Part shown: positions 26,794 to 36,365 of the stretch, piece by piece
How positions within the stretch are numbered: the first letter of the stretch is position 1
Layout: each line of letters begins with the position of its first letter
From: an archaeon
GTDB taxonomy: Archaea > Thermoproteota > Nitrososphaeria > Nitrososphaerales > Nitrosopumilaceae
DNA: 64,000 nucleotides
Assembly (NCBI GenBank): GCA_024276695.1
Contig: JAJRWR010000025.1
Coordinates: 1 to 64,000 of the forward strand
Direction of reading: 5' to 3'
Program-made: the position numbers and the translations under genes
Notes under the pieces: generated by a model
What the model saw: only the letters and a program-made list of their open reading frames with translations
Databases searched by the model: none
What the model was told of the DNA's origin: nothing

Positions 26794-27459
26794 TTGATAA
26801 AAATTAAAATCGAAAAAAAATATCATAAAACAATTAATGATTTGATCATTTATCTAAAAAATTCAAAATTTCTAACTGATAATCGTGTAGAATCTGCATT
26901 AAGAAATATTCCAAGACATGAATTTGTTCCAGAATCAGAATTAGATTGTGCCTATAACAACGAACCTCTTCCAATCATGAAAAAGCAAACCATTTCTCAA
27001 CCTGGGGTTGTAACAAGAATGACCGAATGGTTAGATGTTAAAGATGGACAAAAAATTCTAGAAATTGGTACTGGTTCTGGTTGGCAAAGTGCAATTCTTT
27101 CTTACTTAGTAGGAAAAGGCAATGTGTATTCTGTTGAGCGACATCCAGAATTGGTAAAATTTGCACAAGAAAACCTGAAAAAATTAGACATTGATAATGT
27201 TCATGTAGTTTTAAGTGATGGCACTCTCGGATATCCAAAGGAATCGCCATATGATAGAATCATAATTACTGCTGCATGTACTAAAATTCCTACACCCTTA
27301 CTTGATCAACTAAGTGAAAATGGTCTCATAATTGCACCCGTAGGTACATCTTCACAATCATTAGTTTTGTTAAAAAAGACTCAGAAAGGCATGATTGAAA
27401 TAAAAAATCAATCAAAATATGTTTTTGTCCCTCTAGTCGGAAAATTTAGTAAAAAATAG
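26794..27459 (+). CDS. pcm: Protein-L-isoaspartate O-methyltransferase
   Basis: 221 residues. The family box IPRHEFVPESELDCAYNNEP and the SAM motif ILEIGTGSGWQSAIL are typical of PCMT, which repairs isoaspartyl residues in ageing proteins. Starts at TTG 26794 (no in-frame ATG upstream of the conserved N-terminus). Converges on rpiA with only four bases between stops. Confidence 0.93.
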   Translation: MIKIKIEKKYHKTINDLIIYLKNSKFLTDNRVESALRNIPRHEFVPESELDCAYNNEPLPIMKKQTISQPGVVTRMTEWLDVKDGQKILEIGTGSGWQSAILSYLVGKGNVYSVERHPELVKFAQENLKKLDIDNVHVVLSDGTLGYPKESPYDRIIITAACTKIPTPLLDQLSENGLIIAPVGTSSQSLVLLKKTQKGMIEIKNQSKYVFVPLVGKFSKK

Positions 27460-27463
27460 CATT

Positions 27464-28137
27464 TTAAAGAATATTGAATTTTCCATTATTCTGAGCTTTG
27501 TAAATTACATCTGGTTTTCTCAAGAATATCCCTGATTCTAAAACACCTGCGGTCTGTTTAATTTTTTGAGTTAATACTCTGGGATTTTTTATTGTTCCAA
27601 AATCACAATCTAAAATTATATTTCCATTTTCTGTAAAAAATGGATACCCTCTATCAAGTGTTCTAATCTTTGCTTTCCCCCCCATCCTTGTGATTGAATT
27701 AGTAACTGAATTTCTTGCAAGTGGATGAATTTCTACTGGAATTGTTCTTGTGAAATTTTTTACAAACTTTGTCTTGTCTGCCATAATTACAATTTTTTTG
27801 CAAGACTAAACAAAATATTTTCTCGTAATAAAGCTCCGCCGCCCCCTTTGATCACATATTTTCGTGAATCAATTTGGTCTGCACCATCAAATATTACATC
27901 AATATGTTCTACTTGATCAGCCTCTACTATTGGAATACCACCTTTTTCTGCAATTAATTTAATTTGTAGTGATGTTGGAACTCCTCTAATATTGTAGTCT
28001 TTTAATTTAATTAATTTTGCAAGTGATTTCACAAGAACAGTTGCTACTCGTCCACTACCTAATCCTATAACATAATCATCTTTAACAAATTTTAATGCAT
28101 CACTTGATAATGCCTTAATGGCATCATCATATGTCAA
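27464..28137 (-). pseudogene. rpiA: Ribose-5-phosphate isomerase A, split by a one-base deletion
   Basis: The first part (28137 to 27787) has GLGSGRVATV, FDGADQID and KGGGGALLRENI and stops after SLAKKL. The second part (27784 to 27464, MADKTKFVKNFTRTIP onward) completes the enzyme in another frame. Adding one A to the A7 run (T7 at 27793-27799) restores LAKKIVIMADKTKF and a normal enzyme of about 225 residues. RpiA is central to pentose synthesis and there is no other copy in the window, so a homopolymer error is more likely than loss. The start is TTG, immediately after the upstream stop. Confidence 0.85.
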
Positions 28138-29088
28138 TTATTCTACCTCTGCTTGATCAAGTTTTGATAGAACTTTCATGATATCGCCTTTGATTTTGTC
28201 TAAATCATCTGTATCATCATCAAAGTCATCATCTAATGTGACTGATTTTTCCTTGATTGGTTCTGGAAGTATTTTATGTTCAGTAATCTTGGCAACTTCT
28301 TTGTTTAAGTCTGGTTTAGTCTCTATTGTAGTTGGTTTTGGAACTACTGATTGGATAATCTCAATTTTGTCCTCGACTTTTGGTTTTGGTTGAATGATCT
28401 CTTTAGCAATCTCTTCTTTTGGTTTGATTACTTCTGTTGGAACTATTCTTGGTTGTGGCATTGGTTTTACAACTTGCTTTGTTTCTTCAAATAATGGGAA
28501 TTTTGGCTCTCTTCTTGAAATATTTGTAAGAGTTGTTAATTCAAATGATTGTCTTGATTTTGTTGGAGGAATTTCAATTGGCTCCATTTTACTTTCTTTT
28601 GGTTTGTCAAAGTTGAATACATTTGATATTTTCTGCTTTGTTTCTTGTTTTACTTCAGGAACTTTTACCTTTTGTGTTTCAACCTTAGTACTTACCATCT
28701 TTGATGATAATTCATACAATCTATCATCTAGTTTTGATAGTTTTTGATCCATCAATGTAATCAAGCCATCTCCAACTGGACCCAAATCTGGATGGTTACT
28801 TGCTTGTTCAAGTTTTTCTAGTTTAGCTAATACAATTCCTAACTGATGTTGATATTTTAGTAATAACTTGTCTTTTTGAATTTTAGAAAATTTTGAATCT
28901 GCTTGATATAATCTTGAAATAGTTTTAGTTAGAATATCTTTTTCAATTTTCAATGAACTGATCTGACTTTTAATGTGAGAACTGGCGCCAAGACTGAGTA
29001 ATTGATTTTTGTCTCTTGGCATTTTACGAACAGCGGCAGCTGTTGCAACACCTGCTAATGAACTAAGAATAAGAACAATCTCTTGCAT
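28138..29088 (-). CDS. Coiled-coil protein of unknown function
   Basis: 316 residues. An N-terminal hydrophobic segment (IVLILSSLAGVATAAAV) may anchor it in the membrane; a helical coiled-coil region spans about 40-140, a Pro/Lys/Glu-rich disordered linker fills 140-285, and an acidic C-terminus (DDDFDDDTDDLDKIKGD) ends in a short helix. Its ATG directly follows the L37e stop and its stop directly precedes rpiA, so it belongs to the lsm-rpl37e-rpiA transcript. No family recognised. Confidence 0.75.
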   Translation of the reverse strand: MQEIVLILSSLAGVATAAAVRKMPRDKNQLLSLGASSHIKSQISSLKIEKDILTKTISRLYQADSKFSKIQKDKLLLKYQHQLGIVLAKLEKLEQASNHPDLGPVGDGLITLMDQKLSKLDDRLYELSSKMVSTKVETQKVKVPEVKQETKQKISNVFNFDKPKESKMEPIEIPPTKSRQSFELTTLTNISRREPKFPLFEETKQVVKPMPQPRIVPTEVIKPKEEIAKEIIQPKPKVEDKIEIIQSVVPKPTTIETKPDLNKEVAKITEHKILPEPIKEKSVTLDDDFDDDTDDLDKIKGDIMKVLSKLDQAEVE

Positions 29089-29256
29089 CTATGTATACCA
29101 TTTAATCCAAGAATATTTTCTGCGTTTAGCCTCTGGGAATCCACAACTTGCGCATTGGTGATGACGTTTATGAAGTGAGTTCTTACCACATCTTCTACAT
29201 CTGATGTGAACTTTCTTCTTTGTAAAACTACCCATAGAAGTTGTGCCTTTAGTCAT
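29089..29256 (-). CDS. rpl37e: Ribosomal protein L37e
   Basis: 55 residues starting [17 protein letters not shown], with a zinc ribbon [10 protein letters not shown]...CASCGF and the basic end [12 protein letters not shown]. This is the normal archaeal L37e, which binds 23S rRNA. It sits 10 bases after the Sm-like gene, the usual archaeal arrangement. Confidence 0.95.
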   Translation of the reverse strand: MTKGTTSMGSFTKKKVHIRCRRCGKNSLHKRHHQCASCGFPEAKRRKYSWIKWYT

Positions 29257-29266
29257 CGCAATTCAC

Positions 29267-29506
29267 CTAATTCTGTGCTGGTGGAGGGGATATCATTACT
29301 ACATTGTCTCCTCTAACCACAATGCTTCCGAGGCTCTTAGAATCGCCTTCAGCAGGAATTTCCTCTGAAGAATCGAGTAGCAGGTTCATGTGTTGGTCAA
29401 AACCTAAAAGATTACCTCTAATGGTCTTGTTTCCTTTGAGTTTTATCAATACGACTTGATTGATACTCTCATCCAATACTTTTACTGCCATATCAACGGA
29501 CATCAA
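29267..29506 (-). CDS. lsm: Sm-like archaeal protein
   Basis: 79 residues with both Sm motifs: [20 protein letters not shown] followed by MNLLLD (Sm1) and [10 protein letters not shown] (Sm2). It forms a heptameric RNA-binding ring. Adjacent to rpl37e, as in most archaea. The start may be the first ATG at 29506 or the internal Met of MAVKVLDE. Confidence 0.95.
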   Translation of the reverse strand: MMSVDMAVKVLDESINQVVLIKLKGNKTIRGNLLGFDQHMNLLLDSSEEIPAEGDSKSLGSIVVRGDNVVMISPPPAQN

Positions 29507-29561
29507 TAATCACTTATTGACATGGATATCGAGGCGTTATATTAAATTTCCATTGGTGAAA

Positions 29562-30284
29562 CTATGAGCTATGCTCAGTAAGGCAAGTTTGACACTTTTT
29601 TCCCAGATTTTTGATGATTTCAGCTAAAATTGCTTGTCCCTCTTTCTTTGTAGCTTTTCTTGGATCACCCCAAATTCCATTTTTAGTAGCTTTAGGAAAT
29701 GATTGATTTGCTAGTTTTTCAATTTTTGCAATTTCCTGTTTTCTCATTCCTTCTGTAACTAGACCTTTTTTTGCCAAACTCATTTTGACATTTTTTGAGA
29801 TTGTAAGCATTAGTGAGGTTTCTACAAATCCTGCATGATCAAACTCTCTTTTCATAAAATGCCAGTATGATAATGGAAATACTTGTAGTTTGTTTTTTGA
29901 TATTTTTCTGAGTTTAACATCTAGATTCTGTATTGGTTTTAGATTTCCATGATGACCATTAATTATGAAAACTGTCTTGATGTTGTTTGATAAGAGTGAA
30001 GTACACAAATCAGTTAGAATCGCTTGTAAAGTTGATTCTCTAATACTTAGATTGAAAAAAGGTGCATGCTCATATGAAACTCCATAATTTAGCGTAGGTA
30101 ACAGAAGATAACCATTTTTTTCAGAAATTCTTTTTGCAATTTCAGTTACAATGTCTGAATCAGTTGATATGGGTAAATGTGATCCATGTTGCTCAATTGA
30201 GCCTACAGGAATTACTGCAATTTGTTTTTTCATTGATATTGATCTTCTAAGAATTGGATCAAACTGAGTTTTGATTTCTATCAT
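29562..30284 (-). CDS. Creatininase-family amidohydrolase (ArfB/FAPy deformylase-like)
   Basis: 240 residues. The metal-binding signature is VIPVGSIEQHGSHLPISTD near the N-terminus, and INGHHGN is the second conserved box. In archaea such proteins include the formamidopyrimidine deformylase of riboflavin/F420 biosynthesis (ArfB), which fits an organism that uses F420; creatininase itself is unlikely. Directly downstream of purU with nine bases between, so the two are probably cotranscribed, and both reactions release formate. Confidence 0.8.
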   Translation of the reverse strand: MIEIKTQFDPILRRSISMKKQIAVIPVGSIEQHGSHLPISTDSDIVTEIAKRISEKNGYLLLPTLNYGVSYEHAPFFNLSIRESTLQAILTDLCTSLLSNNIKTVFIINGHHGNLKPIQNLDVKLRKISKNKLQVFPLSYWHFMKREFDHAGFVETSLMLTISKNVKMSLAKKGLVTEGMRKQEIAKIEKLANQSFPKATKNGIWGDPRKATKKEGQAILAEIIKNLGKKCQTCLTEHSS

Positions 30285-30293
30285 TTAATTCAC

Positions 30294-31157
30294 TTATTTG
30301 ATGTGAACTTTTCTCCAACGAACATCAAGTTTGTTTTCTAAATGCATCTTCATTGCTTTGAGTAACGTATCTGCTTCTAGTTTTTGTCCCTTCGTCTTTA
30401 TTTTCTCTAACGTATCATTTGGATCTACTTTAAATGAATCTTGGAAAATAATTGGACCTTGATCCAAGTTCTCCGTTACATAATGAGATGTAACACCAAC
30501 AATCTTTGTACCTCGTTCATATGCTTGTGCATAAGCCAAAGCTCCTGGAAATGCAGGAAGTAATGATGGATGAATATTAATTATTCTGTTTGGATATCTC
30601 CAAACAAAGTTGGGACTAAGAATTCTCATGTATCTTGCAAGTGATATTAAATCAATGTTGTATTGTTTACAAATTTGGATGATTTTCTCCTCTGCCTTAC
30701 TCTGAACTTTATCTTCTATTGAAACAAAAGGAATTTTTGCTTTCTTTGCTAGATATTCTAATGTTTTTTCAGTACCAATGATTACTGAAACTTTTCCTTT
30801 TAGTGATTTTACATTAGCAAGAATTGTTTCAAGACAAAGTGGTTCTTTAGTTACTAGAACTGCAATATTTTTCTGTGAATTTGTTTCATGATGAGTGCTT
30901 ACATCCATTTTTTCTTTTTTAGATAGACTTTGAATATCTGAATCAAACTTTTTGATATCAACTGCTTTTGAAAAAGAAACTTCTAGGTACATGCCGAAAA
31001 GACCTTTGATCACATTTTGGTTTACTTTCTCAATGTTTCCACCTTTAGAGAATGCAAAATTTGTAAATGTAGCTACGATTCCCTCTCTATCTTTACCTAC
31101 CACTGTGATGCCTACTACTGTCTTTTTCATGACTTTGTTTGCTGAAGATTTTCTCAT
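30294..31157 (-). CDS. purU: Formyltetrahydrofolate deformylase
   Basis: 287 residues: an N-terminal ACT domain (VVGKDREGIVATFTNFAFSK) and a formyltransferase-fold domain with INIHPSLLPAFPGALAYAQA and GVTSHYVTENLDQGPII, the PurU order. It hydrolyses 10-formyl-THF to formate and THF. The start could be ATG 31157 or 31130 (MKKTVVGITVVG), the latter matching the family's usual N-terminus better. tRNA-Leu lies 28 bases upstream on the same strand. Confidence 0.88.
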   Translation of the reverse strand: MRKSSANKVMKKTVVGITVVGKDREGIVATFTNFAFSKGGNIEKVNQNVIKGLFGMYLEVSFSKAVDIKKFDSDIQSLSKKEKMDVSTHHETNSQKNIAVLVTKEPLCLETILANVKSLKGKVSVIIGTEKTLEYLAKKAKIPFVSIEDKVQSKAEEKIIQICKQYNIDLISLARYMRILSPNFVWRYPNRIINIHPSLLPAFPGALAYAQAYERGTKIVGVTSHYVTENLDQGPIIFQDSFKVDPNDTLEKIKTKGQKLEADTLLKAMKMHLENKLDVRWRKVHIK

Positions 31158-31185
31158 TATTAATCATTCACAGAAATCAAAATGG

Positions 31186-31270
31186 TGCGGGAGGTGGGAT
31201 TTGAACCCACGAAATCCTAAGATATAGGGTCCTAAGCCCTACGCCTTTGACCAGGCTGGGCGACTCCCGC
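31186..31270 (-). tRNA. tRNA-Leu (anticodon TAG)
   Basis: On the minus strand GCGGGAG pairs with CTCCCGC. The anticodon loop CTTAGGA (TAG) lies between TAGGG and CCCTA; there is a long variable arm as expected for Leu and a T arm GGGTTCAAATCCCA. The discriminator A is followed by genomic CCA at 31183-31185, so CCA is encoded here, unlike the other tRNAs in the window. Confidence 0.96.
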
Positions 31271-31317
31271 AACGAATTTGCCATTAAACACAAATTTATC
31301 TATTATTGCACAGTAAC

Positions 31318-32667
31318 GTGGCGAAATTTTTCGGAACAAATGGAATTCGTGGAGTCTTTGCTGAAGATTTCTCATTAGAATTCATTCATGATATGACTCT
31401 TGCAATTGGAACATACTTTGGAAAAGGACCTGTACTGATAGGATATGATGGACGAGAATCTAGTCCTGTTATCTGTAAAGTTGTAAGTTCTGCTCTAAAT
31501 TCAATAGGAATTGATTGTAATGTTGCAGGAATTGTACCTACTCCCTGTCTTGAATATGCAGTAAAGAGTTTGGGATATTCTGGAGGACTAATGATTACAG
31601 CATCACATAATCCACCACAATACAATGGAATCAAACCATGTGCTAAAGATGGAGTAGAGATTTCACGAGAAGAAGAATTAATCGTTGAGGATATCTATTT
31701 GCAAAAAAGCTGGCTAAAAAAACCTGATTCATGGGGAACAACTAAAAATGAAAATAGAACAATTGAAACATATCTTAAGGGAATTATTTCACATATTGAT
31801 TCTAAACTGATAGAATCCAAACATTTCAAAGTGGTTTTAGATTTAGGTAATGGTGCACAAGCAGTTTCTGCACCTAACTTTTGTGAAATACTCGGCTGTC
31901 AAACATTTCTTGTAAATCCAAACATAGACGGTACATTCCCAGGACGTGGTTCAGAACCAACTCCACAAAACCTTGTAGAACTTTCAAAAACCGTACGAGA
32001 AAATAATGCAGATGTAGGAATTGCATTTGATGGTGATGGAGACAGAAGCATTTTCTGTGATAACAATGGAGATATTTTAACTGGAGACAAGTCTGCACTA
32101 GTACTTACACAACATATTCTAAAGAAAAATCCAAACTCTCTAGTCATAACTTGCTTGAATTCTGGATCAAACATTGAAGTTTTAGCTGAGAAATCTAATT
32201 CCAAGGTTATTAGAACTAAAGTAGGAAGTGTTGAAGTTTCAAGAAAGATGGTTTCAACTGATGCACTAATTGGATTTGAAGAGAATGGAGGTTACATGTA
32301 TGGAAAACATAATCAAGTTAGGGATGGCTGTATGACTTTGGCACTAATGCTGGATTTGTTGGCAATATCTGGAAAGTCTCTTGCTGAAGAGATTACTAGA
32401 TTACCTCCTTCGTTTACTACCAAAGACAAAGTTTCATGTTATGCTGATAAAGTTCCAAAACTGATTTCTTCTCTAAAAGAAGAATTTCCAAACTCTGATA
32501 TCTCTGATGGCATCAAAATTACAATTGATCCCAAAAACTGGGTAATGATTAGACCAAGTGGAACTGAACCCATTGTTAGAGTTTATGCCGAATCTGAAAG
32601 TCAGGAGAAATTAGATACTTTGATGTCTGAATATCTTGAAAAAGTCAACTCGATTATTTCCCGATAA
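31318..32667 (+). CDS. glmM: Phosphoglucosamine mutase (phosphohexomutase family)
   Basis: About 449 residues. AKFFGTNGIRG at the N-terminus, the catalytic phosphoserine loop TASHNPPQYNGIK, the metal loop FDGDGDRS, the sugar loop GFEENGGYMY and the phosphate loop RPSGTEPIVRVYAE are all intact. It interconverts glucosamine-6-P and glucosamine-1-P for UDP-GlcNAc synthesis; related mannose mutases are hard to separate by sequence. I prefer GTG 31318 over TTG 31306 because the TATA-like AATTTATC near 31288 is at leaderless distance. Confidence 0.9.
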   Translation: MAKFFGTNGIRGVFAEDFSLEFIHDMTLAIGTYFGKGPVLIGYDGRESSPVICKVVSSALNSIGIDCNVAGIVPTPCLEYAVKSLGYSGGLMITASHNPPQYNGIKPCAKDGVEISREEELIVEDIYLQKSWLKKPDSWGTTKNENRTIETYLKGIISHIDSKLIESKHFKVVLDLGNGAQAVSAPNFCEILGCQTFLVNPNIDGTFPGRGSEPTPQNLVELSKTVRENNADVGIAFDGDGDRSIFCDNNGDILTGDKSALVLTQHILKKNPNSLVITCLNSGSNIEVLAEKSNSKVIRTKVGSVEVSRKMVSTDALIGFEENGGYMYGKHNQVRDGCMTLALMLDLLAISGKSLAEEITRLPPSFTTKDKVSCYADKVPKLISSLKEEFPNSDISDGIKITIDPKNWVMIRPSGTEPIVRVYAESESQEKLDTLMSEYLEKVNSIISR

Positions 32668-32729
32668 CACTTTTAAAACCAAACTCAACGAAAGATAGAA
32701 TGGAGAATGAACCCCTAGGGTGACGAAGT

Positions 32730-33116
32730 ATGGGAAAATCATATTATGTTAAATTTGAGACGCCAGAAGACCTCGTGAATCCAATCTTAGAAGCTGTCAG
32801 AGTATCATCTACCAGCGGTAAAGTCAAGAAAGGAACCAACGAAGCAACCAAGGCAATTGAACGTGGTACTAGTAAACTAATTGTAATAGCTGAAGATGTT
32901 GAACCACCAGAGGTAGTAGCCCATCTTCCAATTCTATGTGAAGAACAAGGTGCAGCGTACGCATTCGTTCCAAGCAAAGAGGAATTAGGCAAATCATTAG
33001 GTATTGATATTACTTCTGCCGCTGCAGCAATTTTGGATGCAGGTGATGCACAACACATTGTAGATCAAGTTGTATCATCTATTGCTAAAATTAAAGGCGG
33101 TAAGACCGAAGAATGA
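32730..33116 (+). CDS. rpl7ae: Ribosomal protein L7Ae
   Basis: 128 residues. [20 protein letters not shown] followed by [13 protein letters not shown] is the L7Ae signature. It binds kink-turns in rRNA, C/D and H/ACA RNAs and RNase P. First gene of a ribosomal operon; its stop overlaps the next ATG by four bases. Confidence 0.97.
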   Translation: MGKSYYVKFETPEDLVNPILEAVRVSSTSGKVKKGTNEATKAIERGTSKLIVIAEDVEPPEVVAHLPILCEEQGAAYAFVPSKEELGKSLGIDITSAAAAILDAGDAQHIVDQVVSSIAKIKGGKTEE

Positions 33117-33325
33117 GTCAAAACGCTGAAGAAGTAGTTCAATCTGAAATTATTCAAATTGTTGGTAGAACCGGTATAGCTGGTGAAGTGATTCAAGTTA
33201 GAGTTAAAGTTCTTACAGGTAAGGATAAGGGAAGAATTCTTACAAGAAATGTCAAAGGTTCTGTTAGATCAGGAGAAATTCTTATGCTAAGAGAAACTGA
33301 AAGAGAAGCAAAGAAAATCAAATAG
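33113..33325 (+). CDS. rps28e: Ribosomal protein S28e
   Basis: 70 residues. [19 protein letters not shown] and the end [15 protein letters not shown] are the S28e pattern. Overlaps rpl7ae by ATGA, suggesting translational coupling. Confidence 0.97.
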   Translation: MSQNAEEVVQSEIIQIVGRTGIAGEVIQVRVKVLTGKDKGRILTRNVKGSVRSGEILMLRETEREAKKIK

Positions 33326-33333
33326 GTGTTTAG

Positions 33334-33534
33334 ATGAGTCTTTTAGTTAAACCATGTAATTTTTGTGACAGACCTGTAGCAAAAGGATCTGGTACTATGC
33401 TTGCTAAAAATGATGGAACTGTACTATGGTTCTGTTCTGCAAAATGCAAAAAGAATGCACTAGTCCTAAAACGTGATCCAAGAAAATTAAAGTGGACCAA
33501 AAAATACGTCAAAGGCGGAATTAGAAAGAAATAG
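33334..33534 (+). CDS. rpl24e: Ribosomal protein L24e
   Basis: 66 residues with a TRASH-type zinc site, CNFCDRPVAKGSG...WFCSAKCKKNAL, and the basic tail. Sits eight bases after S28e. Normal length. Confidence 0.96.
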   Translation: MSLLVKPCNFCDRPVAKGSGTMLAKNDGTVLWFCSAKCKKNALVLKRDPRKLKWTKKYVKGGIRKK

Positions 33535-33536
33535 AA

Positions 33537-33938
33537 TTGACCGAACACTCATTATTCATTGTAAAGCCAGATGCAGTAGCTAGAAATCTAGTTGGTGAAG
33601 TTGTATCAAGATTTGAAAGAAAAGGATTCAAACTTTTGAAACTAAAGATGTTTACATTTACTCAAGCACAAGCAGAAAATTTTTACGGCGTACACAAAGA
33701 CAAACCATTCTTTGGTGAATTAACATCATTTATCACATCAGGACCTGTAGTAGCTGCTATTATTGAAGGAAATAATGCAATTGCAACAACAAGAATAATG
33801 ATTGGTGCAACACAATCATTTGAAGCAGATCCTGGCTCTATTAGGGGTGATTTTGGATTAGGATTTAGTGAAAATATTATTCATGCATCAGATTCACAAG
33901 AAAGTTTTGATCACGAATCGAGGGTAGCATTTGAGTGA
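33537..33938 (+). CDS. ndk: Nucleoside diphosphate kinase
   Basis: 133 residues. SLFIVKPDAVARNLVGEVV begins the fold, and the active-site histidine is in ENIIHASDSQESF (usual NxIHgSDs motif). It balances NTP pools. TTG start two bases after rpl24e. Compared with bacterial Ndk the region between strands is complete. Member of the L7Ae-S28e-L24e-ndk-infB operon common in archaea. Confidence 0.95.
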   Translation: MTEHSLFIVKPDAVARNLVGEVVSRFERKGFKLLKLKMFTFTQAQAENFYGVHKDKPFFGELTSFITSGPVVAAIIEGNNAIATTRIMIGATQSFEADPGSIRGDFGLGFSENIIHASDSQESFDHESRVAFE

Positions 33939-33944
33939 TCTGAT

Positions 33945-35726
33945 TTGCAAATTCGTCAGCCCATAGTGGCAGTTCTTGGTCACGTAGACTCTGGAAAAAC
34001 ATCTCTTTTAGATAGAATTCGTGGAACTGGTGTTCAAGGTAGAGAGGCTGGTGGAATTACACAACATATTGGTGCAAGTTTTCTCCCAACTGAAACAATC
34101 AAGGAAATGTGTGGCATATTATACAAAAAACTTGAACAATCAGAAAATAAAGTTCCTGGACTTTTAGTAATTGATACACCTGGACACGAAGTTTTCACAA
34201 ATCTTCGTTCTAGAGGCGGTTCTGCAGCTGACATTGCAATATTGGTAGTTGATGTTAATCGTGGATTCCAACCACAAACAAATGAAAGTTTGAAAATTTT
34301 ACAAAGCAGAAAAGTTCCATTTGTTGTTGCACTAAACAAATGTGATCAAATTTCTGGATGGAGAAAGTCTGAAACTCAATTCATTTCACAGGCAATCAAA
34401 GAACAAGATGCATCAATTCAAACCGATTTAGATCAAAAAATCTATGATGTTGTTGGAACATTATCTATTCTAGGATACAAATCAGAAGCGTTTTACCGTG
34501 TTGAGGACTTTAAATCAGAAATCGCTATAGTTCCTATTTCTGCACGTTCTGGCGTCGGAATTCCTGAACTACTCAGCGTTTTAGTTGGATTGACTCAACA
34601 ATATCTTCAAAAAAGACTAGATCAGGAAGAAAAAGAACCACGTGGTATTGTACTTGAAGTAAAAGACGAAGTAGGACTAGGGCAAACTGCAAATATTATT
34701 CTCATTGATGGTACGATCAAAAAAGAAAACAGCATTGTTGTTGCAAAACGTGATGCAGTCATTGTTACAAAACCAAAAGCATTGCTTTTACCAAAACCCC
34801 TTGATGAAATGCGTGATCCTAGAGATAAATTCAAGCCAGTTCCTCAAGTAGAGGCAGCTGCGGGTTTGAAAATCGCATCACCTGATCTTGAAGGTGTTCT
34901 TCCAGGAAGTACTCTATACGTTGCAGAAAACGATGAGGAGATTGAAAAATACATCAAACTCATCGAGTCTGAAATGAAATCTGTGTTTATTGACACTGAA
35001 ACTAATGGAATTATTCTAAAATGTGATACTATAGGCTCACTTGAGGCCATAGTTGAGATGCTTAAACGTTCTCAAGTACCTGTTGCAAAAGCAGACATTG
35101 GTCCTGTCACCCGACGAGATGTAATTGAGGCAAAAGCTATCAAAGAAAAAGATAGACATCTTGGAATTATTTTGGCATTTAATGTCAAATTGTTACCTGA
35201 TGCAAAAGAAGAATCCGAAACAAGTCATATCAAACTATTTGAGGACAAAGTAATCTACAGCTTGATTGATAACTATAACGCTTGGGTGGAAGAAGATTCT
35301 GCGAATGAAGAAGATGCAATGTTTGCAGAACTGACACCGATTTCAAAATTCTCATTTATGAAAGGAATGGTATTCCGTAACAACAATCCTGCTGTCTTTG
35401 GTGTACGTGTAGATGTTGGAACTCTAAAACACAAAATTCCATTTATGAACATGGCCGGAAGAAAAGTAGGATATATCCATCAACTACAGCTTGACAAAAA
35501 AACTGTATCTACTGCAAAGACTGGTGACGAAGTTGCATGCTCTGTTAAAGATGTCACAATTGGAAGACAAATCTTTGAAGAAGAAGTATACTATACGTTT
35601 CCACCATCACATGAAGCAAAACAAATTCTAAAAAAATTTATGCACAAGCTTAGTCCTGAAGAACAAGAAGTTTTCAATGATATAGTTAGAATTCAAAGAG
35701 AAATAGAACCTGTATACGCTTACTAG
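33945..35726 (+). CDS. infB: Translation initiation factor aIF5B
   Basis: 593 residues. GTPase motifs: GHVDSGKTSL (G1), DTPGHEVF (G3), NKCD (G4); then the beta-barrel domains and a C-terminal helix (EEQEVFNDIVRIQREIEPVY). It promotes ribosomal subunit joining. TTG start at 33945, six bases after ndk. Length normal for archaeal aIF5B. Its end overlaps the convergent thioredoxin gene by four bases. Confidence 0.97.
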   Translation: MQIRQPIVAVLGHVDSGKTSLLDRIRGTGVQGREAGGITQHIGASFLPTETIKEMCGILYKKLEQSENKVPGLLVIDTPGHEVFTNLRSRGGSAADIAILVVDVNRGFQPQTNESLKILQSRKVPFVVALNKCDQISGWRKSETQFISQAIKEQDASIQTDLDQKIYDVVGTLSILGYKSEAFYRVEDFKSEIAIVPISARSGVGIPELLSVLVGLTQQYLQKRLDQEEKEPRGIVLEVKDEVGLGQTANIILIDGTIKKENSIVVAKRDAVIVTKPKALLLPKPLDEMRDPRDKFKPVPQVEAAAGLKIASPDLEGVLPGSTLYVAENDEEIEKYIKLIESEMKSVFIDTETNGIILKCDTIGSLEAIVEMLKRSQVPVAKADIGPVTRRDVIEAKAIKEKDRHLGIILAFNVKLLPDAKEESETSHIKLFEDKVIYSLIDNYNAWVEEDSANEEDAMFAELTPISKFSFMKGMVFRNNNPAVFGVRVDVGTLKHKIPFMNMAGRKVGYIHQLQLDKKTVSTAKTGDEVACSVKDVTIGRQIFEEEVYYTFPPSHEAKQILKKFMHKLSPEEQEVFNDIVRIQREIEPVYAY

Positions 35727-36124
35727 CTTGAATGCTTTTTACAAATCATATGAATTCCAGGAGCCCCTACTGCCCCCATCATCTTGTCAACTATCCGTCC
35801 TGACTTGAACATGATAAATGTTGGAATTGATTGCACTGAAAATTTCATTGATATGTTTTGGTTTTGATCAACATTGACCCTTGCAAATTTCACATTTGGA
35901 TATTTCTTTGATAGGCTCTCAAATATGGGATGCATGGATTTACATGGTCCACACCATTCTGCCCAAAAGTCTACCAATGTTGGATTTTCAGCAGATATTG
36001 TCTGATCAAAATTAGACTCGTTCAAATCTATTATTCCAGGCTCAATTTTGGGCTCACTTTGTGGTTTGAGCATCTCTTCCATCTTTCGTTGCATAATCTT
36101 TGCAATTTCTGGGTCTTCAGACAA
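35723..36124 (-). CDS. Thioredoxin with N-terminal extension
   Basis: 133 residues. The thioredoxin domain begins near residue 30 (IDLNESNFDQTI); the active site is FWAEWCGPCKSM and the cis-Pro is in VQSIPTFIMF. The extra N-terminal 30 residues are charged (RKMEEMLKPQSEPK) without a signal peptide, so it is cytoplasmic. It lies 31 bases downstream of a zinc-ribbon gene on the same strand. The second thioredoxin in the window. Confidence 0.93.
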   Translation of the reverse strand: MSEDPEIAKIMQRKMEEMLKPQSEPKIEPGIIDLNESNFDQTISAENPTLVDFWAEWCGPCKSMHPIFESLSKKYPNVKFARVNVDQNQNISMKFSVQSIPTFIMFKSGRIVDKMMGAVGAPGIHMICKKHSS

Positions 36125-36155
36125 TGCTTTTGGAAGTTAGGTTCTACTAAAAAAT

Positions 36156-36317
36156 CTATGTTGATTGTTGCTGTTCATCAATAGATTTCACCGGAATTGA
36201 TTCAAATCTTCGTGACTTGCAAATAGGACACTGATCAATGTATTTTGTAAAACTTACAGAGGTATATGCAATTCCACAATTACCACAAATTCTAAGATTT
36301 CTACTTAATTTTCCCAT
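36156..36317 (-). CDS. Small zinc-ribbon protein, 53 aa
   Basis: Minus-strand ATG at 36317 opens 53 residues: MGKLSRNLRICGNCGIAYTS, then a CPIC pair and a polar tail ending in DEQQQST. CGNC...CPIC forms one zinc-ribbon site, rubredoxin-like. It precedes the thioredoxin gene by 31 bases, which may point to a redox or zinc-related partner role (inference). Confidence 0.75.
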   Translation of the reverse strand: MGKLSRNLRICGNCGIAYTSVSFTKYIDQCPICKSRRFESIPVKSIDEQQQST

Positions 36318-36365
36318 TTAATGTTCTGATATGGTATTATGATTAAAACTTAACTTTACAATCAA

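Noticed and set aside
28178-28747. Two plus-strand ORFs opposite the coiled-coil gene
   Set aside because: Ser/Val/Phe-rich shadow of the Lys/Glu/Pro linker on the other strand; no start signal and no family.
31306-31317. TTG 31306 as start of glmM
   Set aside because: It adds four residues without family support and lies upstream of the position expected from the TATA box.
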